From assembly GCF_000143415.4 (NCBI RefSeq), contig NW_003314262.1, positions 5,614,304 through 5,678,303 on the forward strand: 64,000 bases of DNA. The letters are read 5' to 3'. Position numbers and translations under genes: made by a program. The notes under the pieces were generated by a model. The model did no database searches. It saw nothing but the letters and a program-made list of their open reading frames with translations, and had not been told where the DNA came from. The DNA comes from Selaginella moellendorffii. Taxonomy: Eukaryota > Streptophyta > Lycopodiopsida > Selaginellales > Selaginellaceae. Positions 57,301 to 64,000 of this stretch are shown here, one piece after another; positions within the stretch are counted from its first letter, which is position 1, and every line of letters starts with the position of its first letter.

Positions 57301-59068
57301 TGCCTATGTTGAGGTCAATACAAGGTACATTATCATCGTAATCTCCAGGTTGGATTTTTACGTTATCCTCTTTCTCAGTTTTAGATGAAAATTGCTTTTC
57401 TTGAGTGCGAGCAGCAGGAATTTGTGGACAACAAATCTTAAGTATTTGGCTCTTAAGATATGGTGCTATTTGAAGTATTTGTTGTAAGGTTAATGTGATT
57501 CCGTGTTGCAGTATTTGTTCTGCAAGTGAGGTGTGCTCTTCTTCAGAGAAACCTGTTGTTTGTTGATCGTTGGATGGTTTGTCATGGTCTTCAATGACCT
57601 GTGGTTCGTGTTCCTGCAATTCAGCCTGAATTGCTTGAAGTATTTTCTTTCTTTTCTTCCATTCGGTTTCTGGGATAACTTCAACTTCATCATTGTAATC
57701 TTGTTCTTCCAGATTTTCTGGTTGCTGATACTTGGATTGTTGTCTCGTGATAGTTCGTATTGCTGGTTCTTCAAAAGTTTGTGGGTCGTCAATTTCCACC
57801 TCAACATTTCGTGCTGCTGGTGGTCTTGGCCTCGGAGCCTGATTGTTTACTCCTTGGTTATTTTCGCGATTTGCATTTTGGTAAGGTTGTCGGGGACGAT
57901 TATCTTGCTGCGGTGCAGGTTGCTGGTTGTAATTGTAACCTTGAGCTTGGGGTGGTCTTTGATTATAATTCCGATATGGTTCTTGATCATAATTGTAATT
58001 TCGTGGGGGAGGACGTTGATAGTTGTCCTGAGGTCCATCACGTTGCTGATATGTATTGTAGTTTCTTCCATAATTTCCAGTATAGTTGTTTGGTCTTTGA
58101 TCTTGAGGGGGCATTCTATTGTAGTTGCTATTGTCTCGCTGGTAATAGTTTTGTCTTTGATTATACAAATTATCATCACGTTGATAATAATTGTTATATC
58201 TTGGAGGTTGATTTCGTGGTGGTCGCACGTTTTGATTCCAGTTTCCTTGATATTGAGGATTGGGCTCTTGTCGAGGAACATTCTCGATTCTTGAAACTTC
58301 CATTGTATTCCTGTATCGGCATTTCTTGGCTGTATGGCCTTCTCTTTCACAAATTTGACACTTTGGAAGTTGTAACTTGCATTTCGAATATGTATGTCCC
58401 TCATTTTTACACTTTGTACACCACACTCCTGCTTTGAGTTCGGTTTGTGAGATTTTCCTGATTATATCCTTCAAGTCTTGGTCTTTTGGTGTTTTCTTCT
58501 TTGTCTTAATGCGTATTTCTTCCTCTTCTTCATCATCTGAACTGTCATCGGTTTGTGAAGGTATAGCTTTTGTAAATTGCTTGAATCTCTTTTCCAATGT
58601 GAGGATTTCTTTGGAGAGTGTATCAACACTTTCATCATTTGGATTCTCTGTTGCAGCAGCAATTGCTACCATGTTTCTATAGATTTCTTTTAGTCCTTGG
58701 ATATAGGATAAGCTCTTTCCTTTATCTGTTATCAAATCCTTGCAGCGCTTTGCATGAAACTTAAATCGTCGAGTGTAATCTTGAATTCCTTCACGTGATT
58801 TTTGCTTAAAGTTTTTGATGATCTCATAGTGTTCTTCTGGAGTTCCACCGGTCTGGAATTGCTCCTTGAATTGTGTGACCTTTTCATCATGGGTCAAAGC
58901 ATCATCGAGTGTATTATGCCAATCGAGTGCTTTTCCCTTAAGTGTGTATGGGAAAAGTTGCAAGTTTGGTTTTGTTGCAAGTTTGGTTTTGTTGTATAAA
59001 TACGAAGTCAAGCTCTTGTGTCTTGAGTCTTCTGCAAGTGTGATTTTGTTGTATAAATACGAAGTCAA
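54365..59068 (-). CDS. Complex G Gag-Pol polyprotein, integrase truncated by frameshift
   Basis: 1567 codons open with no internal stop, and no ATG near the start; the frame is open back to about 59150, so the real start is uncertain. Residues 1-150 are capsid-like. Two zinc knuckles lie at 216-250 (C-T-K-C-K-N-E-G-H-T-Y-S-K-C and C-Q-I-C-E-R-E-G-H-T-A-K-K-C). An Asn/Gln/Tyr/Pro-rich disordered tract spans about 268-418. A protease with A-I-L-D-G-G-S-G-V-N-I is near 597 (D-G-G in place of D-S/T-G). RT spans about 900-1080 with the catalytic F-M-D-D at about 1054, RNase H about 1200-1320, and integrase from about 1390 with core D-F-V-G-P. FMDD and the accessory frames suggest the Athila/Tat branch. 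The frame ends early in integrase at a small deletion. Confidence 0.9.
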   Translation of the reverse strand: MTSYLYNKITLAEDSRHKSLTSYLYNKTKLATKPNLQLFPYTLKGKALDWHNTLDDALTHDEKVTQFKEQFQTGGTPEEHYEIIKNFKQKSREGIQDYTRRFKFHAKRCKDLITDKGKSLSYIQGLKEIYRNMVAIAAATENPNDESVDTLSKEILTLEKRFKQFTKAIPSQTDDSSDDEEEEEIRIKTKKKTPKDQDLKDIIRKISQTELKAGVWCTKCKNEGHTYSKCKLQLPKCQICEREGHTAKKCRYRNTMEVSRIENVPRQEPNPQYQGNWNQNVRPPRNQPPRYNNYYQRDDNLYNQRQNYYQRDNSNYNRMPPQDQRPNNYTGNYGRNYNTYQQRDGPQDNYQRPPPRNYNYDQEPYRNYNQRPPQAQGYNYNQQPAPQQDNRPRQPYQNANRENNQGVNNQAPRPRPPAARNVEVEIDDPQTFEEPAIRTITRQQSKYQQPENLEEQDYNDEVEVIPETEWKKRKKILQAIQAELQEHEPQVIEDHDKPSNDQQTTGFSEEEHTSLAEQILQHGITLTLQQILQIAPYLKSQILKICCPQIPAARTQEKQFSSKTEKEDNVKIQPGDYDDNVPCIDLNIGKNQITGAILDGGSGVNIIEHGICKAMGLGPIQPAPFNVRMADQHVVRPAGIIRDITIGIKGHKFKINFMVLKMPIEESSYELLLGRPWLNKAVYAQYWMDHEICIQSDKGQTKIATTTTRKIPKRFQPIQAQEYNWQEGLDDLEEAKLLEAYPELRAFQEIDLHHVLPVVAQDQHHNLNSMDQPLYSTKLHAQNQQRLKIKQQNEKPTLKPEQLQSKEYNIQIDDNPVLQSQNNDFTLRINLNEETEELNLGLQEDPHNILIAANLDQNFKIKAQQLLITYKDVFAWSYKDLKGIPPELCTHRIELLPGTRPIKQTAYRMNPNFADKVKTELNKLQDAGFIYPIKNAQWLSPLVIVPKKNGKLRICVNYKKLNDVTEKDSFPIPFSDEILDAVAGHEMYSFLDGFSGYNQVHIAPEDQYKTAFISPWGAYAYSRMPFGLTNAPFTFQRIITDTFQEYLTDFMRVFMDDFSVFGAKEKHLEHLEKCFIKCRQNQVALNPEKCIFFVKSGILLGHVVCKDGILIDKAKTEVIVKMTPPMDLTSLRRFLGKMGYHRRFIQDYATIAKPLTELLKKSQVYAWTQDCQLAFDTLKDKLTKAPILVQPDWTQEFIVQVDASDYALGAILCQRKTDNRDHPIYYASRRLSPPEMNYTTTEKEALGMVYALTKFRHYLLSNKVKIMVDHQALLHLLNKTILTGRIARWFLLLQEFNFEIIHKPGKQHTQADHLSRLITGEQVTKPNDDLPDSHLFKVTTQGMLQDIYKFLTTTKIPNHYFTNDQRKQFVLRTRRYSVVGGKLYKLGHDNILRRCIESQEEIKDLLDEAHVGRSGGHFAEEITARKVLQAGLWWPTLWKDATQHCQECDICQRTKFPPRKQTQELNPTTALEPFQRWGLDFVGPIAKSSKGNQYILVATDYMTKWAEALPLKKATAKNTAKFLYETIITRYGLPREIVTDRGTHFLNETIDILVKEFIINHKKSTPY

Positions 59069-59090
59069 GCTCTTGTGTCTTGAGTCTTCA
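58991..59090. repeat. 57-bp in-frame tandem duplication in gag
   Basis: gttgtataaatacgaagtca, then agctcttgtgtcttgagtcttc, occurs at 58991 and again 57 bases on at 59048. On the minus strand it duplicates S-Y-L-Y-N-K and about 13 further residues without changing frame. Confidence 0.85.
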
Positions 59091-59606
59091 ATCGAGTTTT
59101 TCTTTCTCGATTCTTCCCGAGTTTCTTTTCGAGGTCACTTTCCTGTATCTAGCTCAGAAAAGGTCTTGTATTTGAAAAATCTGGTGGTGTATGTAAGTAC
59201 GATTTTGTTTGTGGAAGGAGGTCGGTTGTGTCATAAATTGATCGATATAGCTGTTTGCTAGTGATATTTGGTGCTGCTCTCCAAGTTTGGGATCGAGCAG
59301 GTATGCAAACGATTGCAACTCTCTTTAGGAGTCCAATCTTATCTAAATTCTTGAACAATTGTTTTGGTCTCTTACAATATCTTGGTCGTACTGGAATGCG
59401 AGCTCTCACTATGAGTGTTTGTGTTTCCCAGTCATTGGTAGTATTTGAAAATGCTGAATACAGCAGTAGTTGTATTTTAATGTCCTAATTCTCGTATGTT
59501 TCTAGTCTCTAATGACGTTCACACGTCACAATATAGTTTCCAACAGATTCTTGCTGCTTTTAGCCTATGTGTGCGCGGGTTTATCCAGCGCAATTTTTCT
59601 CTATGA

Positions 59607-60458
59607 TCAATTTTGTGATGGTGCATTTCCCTGATGTTGTTCTTGCCGGTGGTGTTCTACTTCCCTCAGTCGTATAGCACGTTCTCTTTCACGATCAGAG
59701 TCAATCGCTTCACGAACTTCCCAAGGGATAGTCTCAATTAATACTCTTGCATTATAAGTTTGAATCCTTGATGCAGGATCTCCTAAAATACTCCTCAAAA
59801 TGTTGAGACTGCTTGGACGCACTCTTCCTTGTTGGTTGCGAGTGATATGTTGCTCTAGGCTGGGGTTTCGGCATTGAACCTCAGTGTCAAAGTTGAAGTT
59901 CGGTACTGTATTTAATCTTGGCCTATTGTGATCCTGTCTTAAATTTCTCCTCCTTCGACTTGTTATCCTCGAGTTTCCAAGTCGTTCACTTGAACTTGTC
60001 TCAAGTTCAGGGTCCCGTCGGTTTCTTAATCTCGAATTCCGAATTTGATTTTGTTGATAGCCTTGTCCTTGATTTCTTAATTCTCTAGCTATTCTCGTCC
60101 GTCCTAAACGGTGCCAATATGCTATAGTATATAGTTCGATAAGAGTGCTTGTTGGTAGCGTTACACGAAGAGGACTTTGAAGAAGTCGGTAAAGTAATTC
60201 CGCGTTCTCTTCGAAATCTCTAAATCTAAGAGTGTCCACAAACCAACGAACTTGTGGTTCAAAGGTACCACACTCTGTTGCTGCTATGACTCTCGTCAAA
60301 TCAGTGTTGAAAGCAAGCGTTAATGGTTGAAACGTTTCATGTTTGTGTATGCCTAGGAATTCGACAATTGTTTGTTGAAAGAGGTGTCCGCGATACACCC
60401 AAGTCAGGATTCTTCGAGTTGCAAAGAAATCGAAGTAAACATATTTGTCTTTCAACAT
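59607..60458 (-). CDS. Complex G upstream ORF 2, 283 residues, unrecognised
   Basis: ATG at 60456-60458, stop at 59607. It lies between the 5' LTR and gag, 21 bases after the end of the cysteine-rich frame. Residues 1-130 look folded (Y-F-D-F-F-A-T-R-R-I-L-T-W-V-Y-R, then W-F-V-D-T-L-R-F-R-D-F and L-I-E-L-Y-T-I-A-Y-W-H-R). The middle is very Arg/Asn/Gln-rich (about 130-200), as in RNA-binding tails. The end is charged. No domain was recognised. Extra frames upstream of gag are known in Ogre/Tat elements, so the position fits, but I cannot equate the sequences. About 540 bases of non-coding or frame-broken sequence separate it from gag-pol. Confidence 0.65.
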   Translation of the reverse strand: MLKDKYVYFDFFATRRILTWVYRGHLFQQTIVEFLGIHKHETFQPLTLAFNTDLTRVIAATECGTFEPQVRWFVDTLRFRDFEENAELLYRLLQSPLRVTLPTSTLIELYTIAYWHRLGRTRIARELRNQGQGYQQNQIRNSRLRNRRDPELETSSSERLGNSRITSRRRRNLRQDHNRPRLNTVPNFNFDTEVQCRNPSLEQHITRNQQGRVRPSSLNILRSILGDPASRIQTYNARVLIETIPWEVREAIDSDRERERAIRLREVEHHRQEQHQGNAPSQN

Positions 60459-60479
60459 TTCCTCATTTTTGCATCCTTC

Positions 60480-60809
60480 CTATCTGCTAGACAATTTGTA
60501 GAAGAGTCGCAGAATCGTTTCTTGAAGTTTTTGTAAGCAACTAAAGCTTTGTTTCGCTGCTTGTTCTAAACTATCGTCTCTCTTTTTAGTGTCGTTTTCT
60601 TGGGCTATTTCTTCTCGTTTTCTTCTCTCCTCCGCTATGGCATTTTCATCCTTGATTCGGAGTCTAGCTTTTGCTTTCTTGCAAGTGTCACATCGCCATT
60701 TTGGATAGCATTGCTTGTACGGTTTTGCACAATTTCTGAAACCACACAAAAAGCAGTCTTCGTATCTTGTACAGCTTGTGTCTCCAAATGGGCAGTCGTG
60801 CTTTTTCAT
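60480..60809 (-). CDS. Complex G upstream ORF 1, cysteine-rich 109-residue protein
   Basis: ATG at 60807-60809, stop at 60480. It is the first frame after the 5' LTR and leader on the minus strand. The N-terminal 50 residues hold nine cysteines in closely spaced pairs (C-P-F-G-D-T-S-C, C-F-L-C-G-F-R-N-C, C-Y-P, C-D-T-C), consistent with a small zinc-binding fold, followed by K-K-A-K-A-R-L-R. The rest is a charged helix (R-R-K-R-E-E-I-A-Q-E-N-D-T-K-K-R) that could form a coiled coil. No family was recognised. Its place, in tandem with ORF 2 and ahead of gag, suggests an accessory nucleic-acid-binding protein; this is inference. Confidence 0.65.
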   Translation of the reverse strand: MKKHDCPFGDTSCTRYEDCFLCGFRNCAKPYKQCYPKWRCDTCKKAKARLRIKDENAIAEERRKREEIAQENDTKKRDDSLEQAAKQSFSCLQKLQETILRLFYKLSSR

Positions 60810-61195
60810 TCTTCCTCCATCTCCAGCCGCTAGAATTTTCCCTTAGTCGTTTCCTTTTTGCAGATCCTTGGAATATTCACTTTCTTCAACATCTCGCCAA
60901 AAACAGTTATGCGTATGCTCCAAGTTTTCCACGACTTGGGTGGCTTCAATCTTTATGTGTTCTTCATCTTTTGGTCTTACGCTCCATTTGTTTCTTCATT
61001 CCTTCATGCTCTTCCACCGTTTTTGTTTTACGGTCTTGTTTTTCTTGATTTTTGGGGCTTTTTTTTTTTTCTTCCTATGCCATTTTCTTGAGCGTCTTTG
61101 GTCCGTTTTCCTTGAAGTTTTGGGGGAAATGAGTGTCTTGGTCTGCTCTATTCCATGAGCTCTTCACGTCACCATCATCCCACCGTGGTCGCCAG
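60810..61195 (-). promoter_or_regulatory. Complex G 5' leader with primer binding site
   Basis: 386 bases between the 5' LTR and the first frame. One base after the LTR comes TGGCGACCACGGTGGG (61194-61179), the expected place and form of a tRNA primer site. I cannot name the tRNA with certainty. Confidence 0.65.
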
Positions 61196-61613
61196 TGAAA
61201 ACACCTGGAATCTCTGGACTGGGAGGAAACGTCCACACGAGATTTTCCTAGGAGTTTCAAATCTAATCTAGTCCCTAAATCTATAACTACACTACAAGAA
61301 GAATGCACTTACCTGCTTGTGCCGAGCCAAGTTGAGACTGTGAACAAGTGCTTGAAGGTGCTAGTCCCACGCCTTTGATCCCTTGAAGGCGGTGGGTAAG
61401 TAAGACATAGCTGTGAAGAGCTGAAGAGATAGGCAGAAAGACGATGTATTGCAATGTATTTTGTATTAGGGATAAGTCTAAAAACATTCTAAGTCCTACT
61501 TTTATAGTCGCTACTTCTCACGTCAAGGTTAGGAATACAGTCCTAACCTTGAACCTCTCAAGTTTACTTTCCTAAGCTTGAATCCTCGAGCTTGTCTTTT
61601 TCTCCCTTTTCCA
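61196..61613 (-). repeat. Complex G LTR 3 (right, 5')
   Basis: 418 bases, followed on the right by the target duplication GATAC and then the continuation of the element F integrase. Confidence 0.93.
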
Positions 61614-61618
61614 GATAC

Positions 61619-62301
61619 GCCACACTTTTACGAGTGCTTATCATCCACAATCAGACGGTCTGGTGGAACGGCTCGTTCGGACATTCAAAGGGATGATTGC
61701 GAAGTATGTGAACTTTCAACATTCGGATTGGGATGGTTATTTGCCGTCTCTTCGGTATGCTTATGTCACAGGGGTGCAGAGTTCTGTTGGTGCTTCACCA
61801 TATAAACTTCTATATGGTCATGATCCAATATTACCAACAGAGCTAGGTTTACCTTCGCGATTGCCACGAGCTCCTGATGCTAGGTCATGGGATCAATATT
61901 TGACAAGCATTCTTCCACTTGTCCGAGCAGAGTCTGCTGAACACTTAGGCCGCATACAAGTGGGACAACAACGGCGCTACAATTCCCATCATCGTCCACC
62001 AGCGGAGTACAAAGTGGATGATTTGGTGTTAGTCCGTTTTCCCCATCTTACGGTACGTGGTTTATCTAAGGGGCTCCTTGCGCAGTGGAAAGGACCGTAT
62101 CGGGTGTTGCGGCAAGTTGGACCACAAGTTTATGAGGTTCGGCATGACGTTCAGCAGGCTGATCCTCCGGAGATTGTGCATGTGCAGCGGTTAAAACGCT
62201 TCATACAGAGGGATCAGGAGCAGTTAATACCGTCTACAGATCCACCGATGCCTCCTCCTGACGTTCCTCCAGATCCCGGCCCATCTACAAGCGAACCCTG
62301 A
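61619..62301 (+). pseudogene. Element F integrase, C-terminal part
   Basis: It resumes in the same frame as 50764. It reads R-H-T-F-T-S-A-Y-H-P-Q-S-D-G-L-V-E-R with the catalytic glutamate, then A-Y-V-T-G-V-Q-S-S-V-G-A-S-P-Y, K-V-D-D-L-V-L-V-R and K-G-P-Y of the GPY module. It ends in a proline-rich tail at the TGA just before the polypurine tract. No chromodomain was seen. The part itself is intact; it is listed as broken because the insertion at 50764 separates it from the rest of pol. Confidence 0.9.
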
Positions 62302-62333
62302 CAACCTTCCATTATTCCGAGAGGAGGGGATGA

Positions 62334-62507
62334 TGTGAGGGCCAAGTGTACGGCTACGATGCCGTATACTAATATTAGCGTAGTGGATTTTGGTAGCCGT
62401 CGGATTGGTTTCAATCTGGACCACTCGCTCCTGTATATAAGCTAGGGTTTTTGGGTTAATTGGGATGCACATTTCTGTAGTCCCTTTCCATATTCCATGC
62501 ACTCACA
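62334..62507 (+). repeat. Element F 3' LTR
   Basis: 174 bases, two differences from the 5' LTR (both C/T). Confidence 0.95.
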
Positions 62508-63153
62508 GTTATTATTTATATAGTGATATTTATTGTTTAATACAAAGCTTCCAACATTGGTAAGTGTATAAATTTATCATCACTAAAATACATAATCTGT
62601 GTATATAATCAAATTCCTTTTTAAACAATCCATATTTTTAAATGCATATATCATAATTAAAGTTTTAATTAGTATGAGTGGAGATTGATAAAGAATCAAA
62701 TAAATACTAATTTTTTTACAAATATCATAATATAATTCCTAACAATAATACTTGAATAGAAAGTCAGCATAATATTTCAAATTATTTCTATAATATGATA
62801 ATAGTTTTTTTTTAAATTTAAAAGTTTTAAATAGCTATATATTTGATTTAGTTATTAGCATGAAGACAATTTTCCAGCTGGATATAACTATTTTAATTTA
62901 TCAGTAAAATGTTTTTTTAATAAAAAAGAAATATTTAAATCATTTTCTCTTATTTATTTTAAATACTAGACTATTGTTATGTTTTTCTGAGTAAAAATAT
63001 TAAAATATATATATTAAAAATATTATAGAAAGTTTAAATATATTAAAAGCTCTTAGAGTAGTGTATATATTGTATAATATGTATTCAACTATTTAGGAAT
63101 ATAAAAAGGCTGTCAACATATTTTCATCAAAATTTATAATAGCTACATAAGAA
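62508..63153. other. Very AT-rich spacer
   Basis: No gene or repeat was recognised. It presumably contains the promoter of the lectin-like gene that starts at 63154. Confidence 0.5.
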
Positions 63154-64000
63154 ATGATGAATTTAATCAAATTGAATTTATGTATTTTATTATTTTGCAT
63201 ACTTGTAGCCAGATCAGTATCCCCTTTATATAGACCCAAATTTGGAAAGCTTAATTTCTTAAGTCCAAATGATATTGCAAAAATACTAGGTGCATTTACT
63301 AATTTAATCAGCAAAATAAGTAGAGATGATCCATATGTAGCTAATTATGGGGATGGAGAGATTATTGAAGTTTCAAAAGGATTAATTAGTCTTAAGTTTA
63401 AAAGAAAGGATCAATGCTCCATAGAGAGTACTTCAAATAATGTTTTTGGAAGAGCTTTAATTGCAGGATTTCAGAATCTTATAAATCAAAATCGTAATAA
63501 TATATTAGAACATAATTCAGATTACTTTCAAAATGAAAGCATTAATTATTTTATAGAATATAAATTAGTACAAGAATGGGAAGAATGGTTTCTAATAAAC
63601 CAATTGAATAAGCTTGATGATTCTTATTATTGCCATTTATTATCAAGTACACTTATTAATCCCTCAATACTTTATGAAGGTCAATTTTTAACTTCTCCTA
63701 ATAAAAAAAATGTTTTACTAATAGAATCTAACTGTAAGATAGTTCTATATTCATCATTAAAAAAAATTTGGGAAGCTAAAACATCTATAAAGGATGCTAT
63801 AAATTGTAAACTTATGTTACAAAATGATGGAAATTTAGTTTTTTATTTTCAAAAGGTAGTAGTATGGGCTAGTAATAAATATTGTTTACATCAACCATTA
63901 TGTATGTTATCTGTACTTTTAACAGTTCAAAATGATTGTAACTTAGTAATTTATTTAACTCAATTTCCTAATAATGTTTTATGGACATCAAATACATTTA
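63154..64000 (+). CDS. Secreted bulb-type (mannose-binding-like) lectin protein, partial
   Basis: ATG-ATG at 63154, with an in-frame TAA two codons upstream. The frame stays open for all 847 bases to the window edge (282 complete codons, no stop). Residues 1 to about 22 form a signal peptide (L-N-L-C-I-L-L-F-C-I-L-V-A). Residues about 25-165 are an unrecognised domain. From about 180 the bulb-lectin pattern appears: Y-E-G-Q-F-L, L-L-I-E-S-N-C-K-I-V-L-Y, M-L-Q-N-D-G-N-L-V-F-Y, V-W-A-S-N, V-Q-N-D-C-N-L-V-I-Y, L-W-T-S-N. The mannose-site form Q-x-D-x-N-x-V-x-Y is close in two repeats, with N-D-x-N-L-V present. Codon use is extremely A/T-rich, unlike the island genes. The 3' end is outside the window. 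Confidence 0.75.
   Translation, partial: MMNLIKLNLCILLFCILVARSVSPLYRPKFGKLNFLSPNDIAKILGAFTNLISKISRDDPYVANYGDGEIIEVSKGLISLKFKRKDQCSIESTSNNVFGRALIAGFQNLINQNRNNILEHNSDYFQNESINYFIEYKLVQEWEEWFLINQLNKLDDSYYCHLLSSTLINPSILYEGQFLTSPNKKNVLLIESNCKIVLYSSLKKIWEAKTSIKDAINCKLMLQNDGNLVFYFQKVVVWASNKYCLHQPLCMLSVLLTVQNDCNLVIYLTQFPNNVLWTSNTF

Larger units (their letters stand above)
50765..61613 (-). mobile_element. Complex G: Athila/Tat-like LTR retrotransposon with three LTRs
   Basis: LTRs at 50765-51184, 52164-52581 and 61196-61613 (418-420 bases) run, on the minus strand, TGGAAAAGGG...GTTTTCA. The target duplication GATAC is exact (50760-50764 and 61614-61618), and the host integrase frame is continuous across it. 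On the minus strand the primer site TGGCGACCACGGTGGG (61194-61179) follows the right LTR. The polypurine-like gtgggagag follows the coding region at both the middle and left LTR. Order on the minus strand: LTR, two upstream frames, gag-pol, accessory frame, LTR, partial second interior, LTR. Confidence 0.92.
46644..62507 (+). mobile_element. Element F: Ty3/gypsy retrotransposon, split by complex G
   Basis: The 174-base LTRs (46644-46817 and 62334-62507) run TGTGAGGGCC...CACTCACA and differ at two sites. They are flanked by GTTA (46640-46643 and 62508-62511). TGGTGGAGGTGAGGGG (46819-46834) resembles a tRNA-Ala primer site, and gaggagggga (62321-62330) is the polypurine tract. Without the inserted 10.9 kb (complex G plus one TSD copy) the element is about 5.0 kb. 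It codes gag and pol in overlapping frames. Confidence 0.93.

Noticed and set aside
57533-58437. Long plus-strand frames (253 and 225 residues) rich in I, V, L, F
   Set aside because: Antisense shadows of the Asn/Gln/Tyr-rich part of the complex G Gag-Pol frame.

Overview
The window looks like nuclear DNA of a land plant. It is most consistent with a Selaginella-type lycophyte: introns are uniformly about 55-80 bases with clean GT-AG ends, genes are compact, and plant-specific families are present (a STRUBBELIG receptor-like kinase and a plant O-fucosyltransferase-like protein) beside a Crinkler-type P-loop protein and dense nested LTR retrotransposons. The species is an inference from style and content; no marker in the window fixes it. 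No tRNA, rRNA, CRISPR array or prokaryotic feature was found.

Layout. 1-7 kb is AT-rich repeat ground: integrase and gag scraps, a TIR transposon carrying a glycine-rich frame (3148-4424), and a miniature LTR element whose interior is a minisatellite (4909-6461). 7.9-21.5 kb is a gene island with four genes, all on the minus strand: O-fucosyltransferase-like (7965-10528), Crinkler/P-loop protein (12412-14310), STRUBBELIG-family receptor (14665-17603) and an unrecognised, probably N-myristoylated basic protein (18862-21439). Exons were joined by hand from splice sites and reading frame.

22-46 kb is a stack of retrotransposons. A decayed Ty3/gypsy element (A, plus strand) is split by a 7.2-kb non-coding LTR element (B, minus, TSD ATTTA) and by a Ty3/gypsy chromovirus (C, minus, TSD GAAAC). 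At its right end lies an old LTR of the B family (D), which itself holds a younger solo LTR of the same family in the opposite orientation (E). An older B-family copy lies at about 23.3-27.5 kb.

46.6-62.5 kb is a Ty3/gypsy element (F, plus) whose integrase is split by a 10.8-kb three-LTR complex (G, minus, TSD GATAC). G is Athila/Tat-like by its FMDD reverse transcriptase. It carries two unidentified frames upstream of gag, one of them a cysteine-rich 109-residue protein, and a further accessory frame after integrase. G is the best candidate here for something not yet described. 62.5-64 kb is very AT-rich and holds the 5' part of a secreted bulb-type lectin-like gene that runs off the window.

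The four island genes show no evident shared pathway. They are ordinary host genes: secretory-pathway glycosyltransfer, intracellular P-loop signalling or effector-like function, cell-surface receptor signalling, and a membrane-anchored protein of unknown role. Everything else is mobile DNA in successive layers.
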